43,708 nucleotides of DNA from Hirudo medicinalis (taxonomy: Eukaryota; Annelida; Clitellata; Hirudinida; Hirudinidae), in the NCBI GenBank assembly GCA_011800805.1, contig MPNW01000701.1, forward strand, positions 9,660 to 53,367, read 5' to 3'. The position numbers and the translations under genes were made by a program. Under the pieces are notes generated by a model. It worked only from the letters and a program-made list of their open reading frames with translations, searched no databases and was not told where the DNA came from. Each line of letters begins with the position of its first letter. Position 1 is the first letter of the stretch. Positions 10,905-24,793 of this stretch are shown one piece after another.

Positions 10905-11470
10905 GGGTCGTCCATTAATTATGTCAACATATTTAAGGTAATGTTTGAAACCCTCCCTCCCCCTTGTCAACAACTGTTGATTTCTAGATACCCTCTATCA
11001 AGGTTATGTCCAAAAAACTTGACACCCCCAAAAAATATATTTTGTATTAAAATTTTTAATTTGTACCTTGTAACGCTTTGGATATGTGACTATTTTATTT
11101 AAAAAAAAATGTTAAACTGAATATTATTGTAAATTTGTTTATTGTTTAATTTCTATCATCTTCCCACTTGAGAGTCAAAAGTTTTTCTGTTGCAATGATA
11201 GGCGTAGCATATTCATTCAGCACAAATATCAAAATATCAAAATTTTTTTTTGTGCAATAACTGCCATCAGCTCTCTGTCATTTCGAAGTCACTCGAATTG
11301 GCTGAATTGTTGATAAACAGATGTTACTATGTTACGCCCACTTTCATTGTCGGTGTTGCTGAACATGTTTCGTTAACATGACTTGTGATTAGGGCTGTCG
11401 ACAGAAATTTCGGGCTCCTAAGTAGTACCTAGTAGGCACAGCGGCCACAGGCCTATAATTTTTTTATCTG
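10905..11470 (-). mobile_element. Small DNA-transposon-like repeat, copy 2 (inverted relative to copy 1)
   Basis: Begins 'gggtcgtccattaattatg' and on the minus strand carries the same ordered blocks as 4590-5205, including the short ORF, here shortened and frameshifted. The two copies face each other across MED16. 'tacttaggagcccgaaattt' (minus strand) marks the distal end. Non-autonomous and decayed. Confidence 0.62.
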
Positions 11471-11630
11471 AACTTTCAGAATTAGATAAACTTTCAAGAA
11501 TTTTCACCTCGGAGGATCTAAATAAATTCCGTTATCAATGATTGATGAGGAGAGCAGTTAGAATTTTAATTCCTTGAATAAGAAGAAATCTTTTCTGTTT
11601 GACTTTGCCGGAGAATTTTCAGCTCCTGAA

Positions 11631-11915
11631 ATGACCGGTAACGAGGATTTTTCTTCTCTGCTCAATGACATTGATCCAGATAGAAGCAGCTTCTGCTTTG
11701 GAAAAAGCATTTTGATTCAGCCCAGAATGGGCTATCTGACACTGCCAGGACTGTCCAATCGCCAACTAGAAAAAGAGCACCAACACACCAAATCGGCAGC
11801 CAACAAGTGTAGCGACAGCGGCATTGACGACGAAGACGAGTTCGCTACAAAGTTTATTTACAACAACGGCAACAATGCTTCGACTGACAACATAACTGCT
11901 GGAATAGCAGCGTAG
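11631..11915 (+). CDS. Hypothetical acidic ORF (uncertain)
   Basis: An open frame with an ATG at 11631 gives about 94 residues. It starts MTGNEDFSSLLNDIDPD, has a hydrophobic middle (SILIQPRMGYLTLPGL) and an SDSGIDDEDEF acidic cluster. The frame is open further upstream, from 11574. Composition is less AT-rich than the surroundings and does not look random, so it may be an exon or a fragment of a mobile element ORF. I do not recognise it. An 'n' at 11938 follows soon after the stop. Confidence 0.3.
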   Translation: MTGNEDFSSLLNDIDPDRSSFCFGKSILIQPRMGYLTLPGLSNRQLEKEHQHTKSAANKCSDSGIDDEDEFATKFIYNNGNNASTDNITAGIAA

Positions 11916-12094
11916 CGACGTAGCGGGAAGATTAGGANAGATTAGGAGAGAAGGGAAGAATGCCCTGACTTAGCTTCTTAAATAGCCAGTCAGGACAAAG
12001 GAGGATGTCCACAAACAAAGGATGCGCGCCTGGTAAGTCATCGCTGATAGGGTTAGGATCAGCACATGATTATGATGGATGTGCGATCCTACAC

Positions 12095-12655
12095 AAGCAA
12101 GAACTTAAACGTGCCAGGCAGATGTTCAACTAAATAAAAGTCCAATCACGTGCTGATCACTTGATGAGTGAGCTGTCCAACAGTTCGGCTAATCCACGAC
12201 TCCTCTGGCGTAACCTCAACCATATATTTCAGCACATCCTACAACTCTCCGGATGAATGTCGGCAGATGTCTTCCCAGTTTGGGACATTCTTTGTGGAAA
12301 AAATCGATAAAATTCATGCTTCTATATCATCCACCCTCTCCCAGATTGACCTGCCCCCCTGTGGACCTCGCCTCCAGTGGCCCAGTGATAAGAGCATTCA
12401 GCCCTGTAATGTCTGACGAGGTGCGGAAACTGATCTTCTCACTACCAAACAAGTCCTTCCCACTCGACATAGCATCAACGACGTTCATCAAGCGTTTCTC
12501 CTTCATCTCTTTTCTCATAGCCAAAGCCAATCTTTCGTTCGACGATTACATATTCCCTACCGTTCACAAGATAGCACAGGCACCTTCACTCTAAAATAAA
12601 ATCCCGCTAACTAGACCTATCTCTAACCTTCTCCAAAATAAGCCTTGCTTTGCGC
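12095..12655 (+). pseudogene. L2/CR1-like LINE, linker and start of reverse transcriptase, 5' part of a split copy
   Basis: With several frameshifts the plus strand reads as the segment before and into the RT domain: SNSSANPRLLWRNLNHIF, then an SQFGTFFVEKIDKIHASI block, then MSDEVRKLIFSLPNKSFPLD, corresponding to the conserved (F)SPVT..EV.KLI...PNKSC.LDP motif of L2/CR1-type LINEs, and further YIFPTVHKIA. The copy is interrupted at 12655 by the hAT-type insertion and resumes at 13995. It has frameshifts throughout and is dead. Confidence 0.75.
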
Positions 12656-13994
12656 TAGTGTTAATTCTATTAACTATAACTGTAACTGAAAACTCTAATA
12701 ACTGACGGAAACCAAATCAGTTAACCGTAACTATAACTATAACTGACCGCGCCCAAATAACTATAACTATAACTTTAACTTNTTCATTCATGGCTTATGC
12801 TTACAGGCTTAAAATTTGTAGAATTAATTTTAAATTTATTATTTTTAATTAGAATAAAAATGTTAGAATTACTTGAAATCTTACGCATGTTATTCAGCTT
12901 CAATTTGCATACTGTTTAAATTGGATTGCACGTTATGGTTAAGAAAATAGTCCTACAGTAGGATACACACTAAAAAACTCATACTATAGATTCAAAAAAT
13001 GTTCTTTCTGAAGCTTTCGGGAAAAATATTTCAGCATATCAAATTATAAAAAGCTTGAAATTTGATGTATGCAAGTAGATTATCTGCAACTACTTGAATA
13101 ATGGTGAAATATTTAATTATGAGAGACGTTTGAAGTCCTTGAATGTCAAAAAAGATCACGAAAAAGTGTACCTGTCTAATGAACGAGTGCTAATGAAATG
13201 GTAATTTCCAAATCTTTTCAACAAAAATATTTTATTCTGGATGGAAGTCACTGCTACCAATACTATTTCCACAATTTTATGTTTTAGTTGGATAACTTAT
13301 CTGTAAATATCTCCAAATTGTACAGGAGCATTTTCCAGCTATGAAAAATCGCAGTTATGAGCTGATAACCAATATCCCTATACTTTAACCTAATTGAAAA
13401 TTGAGGAATGATCCCCAATGAAATATATAGTGGTTGAAGGACATATTTTGAAAAAGTAGAGCTGGAAGAGGCCACAATGGCGTGGAATGACCTGGAAAAT
13501 GACTAGTTCGTGATAATTATTAAGTTAATGAAATATACGTATATAAATACTTCAAATATGGAACATGTTGTTAAACACTAAAAATGTTGTTTGAATAAAA
13601 TTAAAAATTTAATTATTTGATAATCTGACCATAAATTGAATTTATCCAAAATGATGTAACCTTTTTCCACATCCGAAATAAGAAGTTTTGATGAATTTGC
13701 AAGCATCATTTGTTCAATCAAAATGAAATTTGTCACACGTTTGTAACATCAGAATATACATNTTCAATTTGCACACTGTGTAAATTGGATTGCACGTTAT
13801 GGTTAAGAAAATAACTACCTAAGTACACAATTGTAAAATGGTCACATTGAAAAGTTGTGTTAAGTAACTGTAACTGCAACTGATAACTGTAAAGTTGTAA
13901 CTGAAAACTGGAAAGATAGTGTAAAGTTAACTGTAACTTTAACTGTAACTGGAAAGTACTAACTGTAACTCAAACTCTAACTGAAATAACACTG
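12656..13994. mobile_element. hAT-type insertion with 8-bp target duplication, inside the L2-like LINE
   Basis: Left end 'tagtgttaattc' (12656) and right end, read on the minus strand, 'cagtgttatttc' (from 13994) form a terminal inverted repeat. The flanking octamer 'ctttgcgc' is present at 12648-12655 and again at 13995-14002, the 8-bp duplication typical of hAT transposons. Both subterminal regions are crowded with 'aactgtaact' or 'aactataact' motifs, probable transposase-binding arrays. No intact transposase is visible. Two 'n' positions (12782, 13762) and a 51-bp direct repeat lie inside, so the interior may be misassembled. Confidence 0.8.
12899..13813 (+). repeat. 51-bp direct repeat pair inside the hAT-type element
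   Basis: 12899-12949 ('ttcaatttgcatactgttta'…) reappears at 13763-13813 with about two changes. The second copy starts exactly after an 'n'. It may be a true duplication or a join artefact. Confidence 0.75.
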
Positions 13995-14125
13995 CTTTGC
14001 GCCGCATTTGTCCTAACCTCTTATCAAATAACAACTACTCCAGCTACCAATCATCTTATCCATACCATAGAAGGGCTCTCATTTCTCAAATCCAGCAGGG
14101 TGCTGCCTCTAACATTTTTATCATA
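13995..14125 (+). pseudogene. L2/CR1-like LINE, continuation after the hAT insertion
   Basis: After the second 'ctttgcgc' the LINE frame resumes with CPNLLSNNNYSSYQSSYPYH, corresponding to the RT-domain stretch near the FQSAYR..HSTETAL motif. Joining the two flanks without the insert restores order of the RT region. It ends near 14125, where an unrelated antisense element begins. Confidence 0.6.
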
Positions 14126-14139
14126 GTCTTAGTTGTACG

Positions 14140-14335
14140 AGTGAGGAACATGCAGGCCGACTTTCAAACCAAGCGAGGGACTCCATCGGGTATCAAAATC
14201 CGCTATCCTCAAGATCTTTCGCCAGGTCAGAGTAGTTTTCCTTTCTCAGCACATTGTGCGCTTCGATACTATCCTCCCACGGCATCGTCAACTCTACCAA
14301 AATGAACGTCTGACGACGACGACGATGCCCCTGCA
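14140..14335 (-). pseudogene. RLE-type non-LTR retrotransposon, endonuclease fragment, copy A
   Basis: On the minus strand the frame reads TFILVELTMPWEDSIEAHNV, then NYSDLAKDLEDSGF, then a stop. It matches the end of the restriction-like endonuclease domain of R2/NeSL-type elements and the better copy at 40087-40769 (IILVELMVPWEDRLQYSNAL). Only this end of the domain is left. Confidence 0.75.
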
Positions 14336-14562
14336 GTTACCCCTAATTAATTGAGAACAGTGCCTCAATTGCATGTCTTTAACCGATCTTTTCAGTGCCT
14401 TATGTATCGGGATAGGATGTGAAGGGTGCTTTTATTTATTTGATTTAATCTTAATTTAAAGTAGCATAACTGAGATGATTTGGACTTGACAGTTTGTTAT
14501 GTATTAGTCTATGAGTATGTGTGTAATAATTTACTTAATTTAATTAATGTAATAATAATGTG
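14336..14562. other. Repeat-derived spacer
   Basis: A block near 14395-14440 ('cagtgccttatg', 'ggatgtgaagg') is shared with 38217-38245, and 'gatgatttggacttgac' near 14473 with 1688. No coding potential seen. Confidence 0.45.
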
Positions 14563-14830
14563 TTAGATAAATATGACTCCCATCTTAATTAATTGTTTCT
14601 GCTTTTCATAAATTCTACAAATGAGGTCCACACTCACTGGATTGCTAAGCATAGGACTCACCTCAGCTAAGTTTTTAAGGTATATTTCTCAGGTCTGATT
14701 GAGCCAGACATTCAATGAGGAAATGCTGGACAGTTTCAACCTCGTGAGAGCAAACCGCCACGTCAGTGATGCTTCAAGACAAAAAGGTGCTGATCTAACA
14801 CATTTTCCAAACCAGTTTGGAGATCAAACT
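14563..14830 (-). pseudogene. I/Jockey-like LINE, C-terminal fragment
   Basis: The minus strand gives CSHEVETVQHFLIECLAQSD, the C-terminal zinc-finger motif (C..C....ETV.HFL.EC) of I/Jockey/R1-type LINE ORF2, followed after a frame change by YLKNLAEVSPMLSNPVSV and a final helix, stop at 14565-14563. The rest is not recognisable; a frame with a PTMAYRMGWRPG string further upstream may be the same copy. 5'-truncated and frameshifted. Confidence 0.65.
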
Positions 14831-14839
14831 CCTTCAGAC

Positions 14840-15551
14840 ATATTGAAATTTGCTCTTCATTAACTATTTAATCCTCTTGTAGTGAGGATTTCCCGGGTCT
14901 CCATCCCATCCGATATGCCATTGTTGGATGATGCAGGCCACCTACCCTTTTGAGTGAAAAACCCTCGCCTTTAACTTGTCCCATCTACCTCATGACCATG
15001 ATAGCTCAAATTAGCTAATGCTAATTACCAGTGGTGACTCATTCAACTGATGATTTTTTCAATAAATATAAGAATATCTCCTGTTTATTTAATAATTTTA
15101 TTTGTTTTTATTCCATAGACTACTCTGCCTTAATTTCAGTGTTCGTCTTTCTAAATGATGCAACTTTCAACCAGCCAAAATGTTTAAGCGCGATTTTAAA
15201 TGATTGACCAAGATGAACTAATGTTTGGACATCAGCAATGAAGAGAACGTAATCAAACCACACGCCAGAGATTTTAAACTGAAAATGAATGACTCAAAAA
15301 TGTTTCAATCAAAGCAAAAATCATTTAGCATTTACAAACGTCTCACACAAAGCAGGCAGATAAACATGAAAGATAAGCATCGATAACTGATGTTAAACAC
15401 AAGATTTTAGTTTAATCACTTCTCTTGAACAACATCTACCATTGTAACATGGCTTACCACATTCAAAGGGAAGTCAAATTGTTGCTGAGAATGTGCTGAA
15501 TGTTAAAGACCCTAACCACATAAATATTACTGAAAGGATTAAAGAGCATGA
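14840..15551. other. Intergenic stretch downstream of ACTR1
   Basis: No gene recognised. It should contain the ACTR1 3' UTR (the gene reads leftward and stops at 15552) and weak relic sequence. Confidence 0.4.
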
Positions 15552-19057
<3,506 letters not shown>

Positions 19058-20019
19058 TACGAGTTTTAATGGTGTCTGTCAATAAGTAATGAGTCAACAC
19101 CTAAGTCAATATTGTCACAAAAACAAAAGATTTTAAATTTAAACAATCTTTAAGTGGATAAATATTTAAAAAATAAAAATAAACAAAGCAATTCATGTAG
19201 ATAAAAATTTTCTTAAACAAGTACAATTTAACTTACCTTTTAATTACTCATATATAATTAACTATATTATAATAAAATTGTTTAAATACTTATTGCAATC
19301 AGTACTAAAGTGATTTTAATTTTTATAGATTTTTAAGACTATGAATATATTTTCAAACATAAATTATGTGGGCGTTAATAAATCTCAGTTAAAATAATTT
19401 TATTTAAAATTTAAATAGTTAAATTCTAAAATTTGCCCTAGCGCTAAAAGTTAGCTGATCATTTACTTGAACGTGTCTCGAAGGCTGAAGCTAAATGACC
19501 AAAACCACACTGATACTTAATATGCAGAGGGAGTAGCTGTAATGAGGGGAGGAGAGGAGCTATGTTTTGTCACAAAATGATGCGTTGTAATTTTTTATTT
19601 ATTATTTTAAACTTTACGTAATGATCTTTAAAAATTAATTAAATTAAATGAATTAAAAATAATTAAAAAATTAATATTATTTCAATTAAATTATTTAATT
19701 CAATTAAAATTTCAAGGAGAGGCCCTTGCTCCACTTTTCTAGAAATTGTGCCAATGGCTACACCACAATTGTCAAAGTCAGTGGTCTTCAAACTGGTCCG
19801 CTAATGTTATTGCAGGGGTTACGTGAGCTGTTAGTTATAACTCTTTGAGCCATGAAGCAACATAAATAAGACGTGATCATCCCAGAATATATAATAACAT
19901 GTAATAAATGTTGGTTTTGAATATGTAATTATTGTTGTCAACTGTTAGCTAGTGTATCAAATCAAATGATAATGAAAATAATGAACAAAAAAAGCGAGAA
20001 AAGTTAAGAAAATAAGATC
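19058..20019. other. AT-rich intergenic stretch upstream of ACTR1
   Basis: It should contain the ACTR1 promoter near 19060-19200. No other signal is supported. A run of 'aattaaattaaat' type sequence occupies about 19630-19710. Confidence 0.4.
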
Positions 20020-20800
20020 AAGATTACATTGAATTTGGTTTTATTAAATGCACCTGAAATTCTGAAAAAACAGTGTCTAATTCGCAACATGATTTTGTCT
20101 AACGAAGCGGAGCAGAAAGATATACCAGGGAGCCAGTTAACACAGCATCATCAGCGAACGGCAGCAGCATCAGCGGCGTACAGCAATCAATGGTTATGGT
20201 CATATTGCAATAAACTGAACCAAGAGCTTGAAGTGCCCCCTTTGCTCTGAAAATCAGTCAAAGATTGCCCGAACAAAAGCAAAGGCATAAAAGTCTGTGC
20301 CACTTGTAACAGCGCAGATCATCATATTGGACAAGCTATCTGCCCTAAAAGACAGCTGGAAAAGAAAATTATGAGTGTCAGGGTATCGGAAAAATTGACT
20401 TACGTTCAAGCTCTCAAGAAATGCACATTGGCGGATAAAACCAAAGCGTCAGACAGTCGCTCACCTGAAAAACCAACACAAGTTCCAAACGAATCAAATT
20501 CTGCAAACGAACCTAAGAAACAAAACAAAAATTCCTAAAAGAAAAACAAGGAGATGGTCAAAAAGGCCAACCCAACCCGAGAAGCCGATACTTCCAACTG
20601 TTAACTATTTAATTTTATGGTTCGAGCTATAAGCAAATTTGCCCGGATCATCAACGAAAAATTCAAAGGAGGAGACAAAAATCAGATAAGGAAGATGTTT
20701 AACATCGTCCGGAAAGCCTTATCAGAATGCCTCAATGAGGGACCCAGCCCACAAGGAACCATGGCCACTCCCACGGTCATGGCGTCCACAGCAAATTAAT
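20020..20800 (+). pseudogene. I/Jockey-type LINE ORF1 (gag-like, zinc knuckles), broken
   Basis: In shifting frames the plus strand shows zinc-knuckle pieces: NGYGHIAIN with the last Cys replaced by a stop, KCPLCSENQSKIA, and VCATCNSADHHIGQAICPKR. Then comes a lysine-rich tail and a terminal helical segment (ATG 20617 to 20799, AISKFARIINEKF, NQIRKMFNIVRKALSECL). This is the layout of ORF1 in I and Jockey elements, an RNA-binding protein. ORF2 starts 10 bp after the ORF1 stop, as is usual for these elements. Several stops make it inactive. Confidence 0.7.
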
Positions 20801-20808
20801 GCCTCATT

Positions 20809-22985
20809 ATGGATAATACAATAAATATTATCCAATGGAACTGTCAGGGCATAAGCCCAAAAAATGGTGAATTAATAAATGTCTTGAAAGCACGAAAACT
20901 CCCAGACATCGTCATGATCCAAGTGACGTTTCTCAAAATTAGAACAAATTTTAAAATACCGGGCTATAACTTAGAGAGGTTGGACCGGAGTGACACAGAG
21001 TCTTGGAGGCATTCTCACTTGCATCAGGGATGGCATTGCTTTTAAAAGCATTATTGTTTTAGATGAACCAAGCTACCTCTCTACCTTAATCCGTATAAAA
21101 TCAGGCGTACTTACTGTAGTAAATTGCTATATTCCTATAAGCAGAAAAGCATCGCACGATCAAATCCGAAAGATAATAAACCATAAAGAATCCATAATAT
21201 GTGGAGACATCAATGCCTACTCCCCTATATTCGGGGCCAGATACACAGACGCCAGAGGAATGATCTTCGAGGAGTTGATTCATGACTACAGATTAGTATC
21301 CTTAAATACAGGGGAAGACACGCATGACACCGAGGGGAGCTATTACCCCAATTGTCTCGATTACATTGCCGTCTTTGGCAACAAAAACCTCATGGCAAGT
21401 GCTTGACGAAAATCTTGGGAGTGACCACTTCATCATAAGTATTTCAGTCAACGACACCGCCATTCTTGAACCAAACAGACCCTTTTCCATTAATCTCAAA
21501 AAAACAAAACTAAACTCGAGTATCTATCAAAACGAATGCGCGAAGAATCTACCCAAGGAACTACCATCGAATGATTTTGATCAGAACTTTCATAACCCAA
21601 ACTATTCTTGAAGCAATACAAATCCCGAAAGCCACTTCAAGTTCTAGAAGACCACAAGTGCCATACAGGCACGTAGACTGCAGAAATGCTGTCAAAGAAA
21701 GGAATAAGAAGAGACATTTTTCGGAGATGCCTTTCGAAGAAGTATGGGTAACAGTATAAAAGGGAAAAAGGGCGCGCTCAAAGGACCATAAAAAACGCAA
21801 AACGACAATGTTGGGAATCTTCTATTCCACTTTCAGCAGAACGACCAAGCTTGGTACCATATGGAGAACGATTAAGAGCATAAATGGTAATTCTAAGAAA
21901 TCCTCTACACCTCCCATTGCTTCAAACGACGGAACACCACTAGACAACAAATGTAATTCTGAAAGACGTGCCAAAATCTTTGCACGTGCCAGCAGCGACT
22001 CAAATCTACTCCCATAGTTCGCAAACATCAAAGGCAACTTTACATCAGACACTCTCAACGAATGTACTGATCACTCTCTCTGACCCCATAACTTTCTCTG
22101 AAATACAAGACGCCCAAAGAAAATGTGGAATCTCTACCTGATGGCATTCATTACGAAATGATTCGCAAACTTCCCTTTTCAAGCCTGGAACTTGGGAATC
22201 AGTAGAAAAATGGTTAGATGGATACAAGACTTTTTGATTGAGAGATTCATTGAAGTCAGAGTGGGATACTCTCTTCAAAACCTCACAAACTAAAAAACGG
22301 AACTCCTCAAGGCAGCCACTCCTCATGTCCTCATGCTTAGTCCACTTCTATTTATCATAACGCTTAATAGAATACCAGAACCATGCAAGGGAGTCAATAT
22401 GTCTATGTATGCCGACAATATTGCTTTCTGGACATCTGGCAGGAACCTTGAGGTGATGTCACAACGCTGTAAAAAACGACTAAATGCCATGAGAGCTATG
22501 CATATATATTACCCTCGTTTGGGTTCCAGCCCACGTAGGGATTCCAGGAAACGAAAAAGCATACAAATTTGCAAAAGCAGCTACCTCCAAACATTACGTC
22601 GAACACCAGATACCGGCAACCACAAGAGATGTTGAAAGAATCGTTACCCACAATATCGTACAAGAACGGCAACAAAGATGGAATGGAAGCCTGGAAAGCA
22701 GGCATTATAGAGAAATAGTAGATGTGATAGGATCAGATTGCAAGTACCAATTTCTTTCGAGGAAGAAGGAAATTTTAACCTGGGAAATACGCCCTAAACA
22801 GCTATCTACATAAAATAGAGACATGAAAGCGGAAAATGCAATACATGCCCTTAGAAAGCCGAGACGATAACACATTTCCTCTTGGAATGGAGGACAAATT
22901 AAGGACAACAGTGAATATTGAAAGAACTACGACATTAAAGCAAATATTTAACGACCCAGCAAGTATGGTCAATTAAACATCGAAG
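20809..22985 (+). pseudogene. I/Jockey-type LINE ORF2: endonuclease, reverse transcriptase, RNase H remnants
   Basis: ORF2 begins at ATG 20809 with the apurinic-type endonuclease: NIIQWNCQGISPKNGE, then DIVMIQVTFL where catalytic Glu (usual IQET) is Val at about 20923, ICGDINAYSPIFGA (21200-21245), and GSDHFIISI near 21420. A broken RT follows, with LSPLLFIITLNRIPEP and MYADNIAFW, where the second Asp of YADD is Asn at 22417. Soon after it the frame passes to VPAHVGIPGNEKAYKFAKAA, the last conserved part of a retroelement RNase H. So much of the RT thumb and the RNase H core is deleted. A C-terminal H-C zinc finger region is degraded (about 22830-22900). RNase H points to the I-like side of the superfamily. 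Many frameshifts; not functional. Confidence 0.85.
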
Positions 22986-23124
22986 AAGCCTGTTATAGCT
23001 ACCTGCCTTATCATTATTATTAGTTATATTTAGTTTTGTATTATTTTTCAATAATTATGATTTACCAGTCTAAATCATCACGTTATGTAATTGACTGTAA
23101 ATAAAATTTATTTACCTAAATAAA
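22986..23124 (+). mobile_element. 3' UTR of the I/Jockey-type LINE
   Basis: AT-rich tail after the C-terminal codons, containing 'gtaaataaaatttatttacc' near 23097. The exact 3' end is not definable, because a hAT relic follows directly. Confidence 0.4.
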
Positions 23125-23420
23125 CCTACCGTCTAATGAAGCTCTCCAACCAGCCAAATTAAAGAGGCATTTAATAATGCAGCATCCTGATTTTACTGGG
23201 AAACAGAAAGTATTTTTCCAAAGAATAAAGTTGTCAGACAACATTTGGACTCATTGGCTGAACTTTTTGAAAGTGATTGAGGATTTGGATTGGATCCGCA
23301 GTCCTTTTAGCGTTGAAATGATTGAGCTCGCTGGACGTGAATAGGAGGAATTAGTTGAACTGTCGTGATCGAAGTTTTAAACAATCGCTTTCATCTTTTT
23401 GGCTGAGTGTGGTTTAGGGT
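23125..23420 (+). pseudogene. ZBED/SCAND3-like hAT transposase relic with internal deletion
   Basis: The frame gives NEALQPAKLKRHLIMQHPDF followed by TGKQKVFFQRIKL, the C-terminal half of a BED zinc finger and linker as in ZBED5/SCAND3/FAM200 proteins. It then jumps to DLDWIRSPFSVEMIELAGRE and an EELVELS piece, which matches the C-terminal dimerisation region of the same family (W.R.PF.....L...EEE.LI.L). Several hundred codons in between are missing, and stops interrupt the end. Family resemblance is from memory of ZBED-type sequences. Confidence 0.7.
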
Positions 23421-24793
23421 GGCCCTTATATGATAAACAATTTTTTTTTAAATTATTAGCTCTGACCCTCTCACATGGTTCCATTTCATATAAAAAAATT
23501 ATGTGCAAATGTTCTTCTTTTGAGGCATAGTCGAGATCATGTTAGAGGATAGTATTTGTTGTTGCTTCTTTAGATGGGATGCAGTTTGTTCTGTTCGTGA
23601 AAGAAATTATTTATTAATTATAATTTAATTTTCCGCCTCGAAATATTAATGTGCATGAAATGTCCATCATCTGCAGTCATCAGAAATTGAGAATATGTTT
23701 TGTGTGGTTGTTTGGTCGTTAAGTGTATGCTTACAAAACTCATGGATATTTTTGCTGTCTGCTCACCTATATCATCTATATACAAGCAGCCATTGTTAGT
23801 TTTTAATCGCTAACTTTTTTTTTAAAGATATATAAGATTTGTCAGATTTATATTGTTGTGACCGTGGCGACAAAACGTTAATTAATTAGTTAGTTAATGT
23901 ATTTAAGCTTATATTGTTATATTTAGAATCTTTCTAAGGAAGCATTGCGGCAGATAATCAAGGTTACATCATCCCACGCCAGATCCCAAAATTTCACACT
24001 ATCCTACAAACCCTACAGATCCACAGAAATAATCGGTTCGATTATTCAATTCTATTAACTCACTGAATAGTTGCTCAACAAGTTTATTAGTTAACTTACT
24101 AGTTTGCTGACCCCCGGTTTATTTCAACATGCCAAGATATATAAATGATATGGTTTTATTTTTTTCAAAAAACAAAAAACAATCTCTTCTAAATGGCGAG
24201 CTTATTTTAAGTACGTTTAAGATAAAACATTGAACTTATTAAACTGTTTGAACGTTGGATTAACATTGAACTTATGTTGTAAATAATATTTTATATATTC
24301 CTTAAAATCCATTAGTTTAAAATTCCGAATGTGCTTAACGATACAGCCTAAGAATGATCACATTGTTCGATTTATATATGAATAATTATCACATCGTTTA
24401 ATGAAATGATGACTCTACAAAATATTTTTTATGCTGGAAATTATATGATTGAAATTATCAGCATTTGAAAACCTCAAAGACCCACTAACAAAATAAGAGG
24501 TGTTAGACTGTATACTGAAATCAATTTTTTTTAAATTAGCAGTGAACATTTACTTCAAGTGATGACATTAAGTGTATGTCCAAATTTGGACTTAATATGA
24601 TGAGCATTTACCAAAGCCTCTCTCGAATGCAAGCCAACTCGTTATACAATGTAAGCTGTTCGTATCGAACCGAAAACATTAATACTAGGATGTTGTCCAA
24701 CAAGTACCTCTTGCCAAATTGCATTGGAGATAACCATTGAGTTACATTAGTTATACAAATTACTCGTTGAAAGATTTTACAACTCATAAGATC
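23421..24793. other. Intergenic stretch upstream of the METTL24-like gene
   Basis: No gene recognised. Near 24185 a motif 'cttctaaatggcgagcttat' recurs in variant form near 30720 and 38090. The last few hundred bases should hold the promoter of the downstream gene; no core element is clear. Confidence 0.4.

Noticed and set aside
22045..22908. Minus-strand ORFs across the I-like LINE
   Set aside because: Antisense shadows of ORF2; no independent domain.
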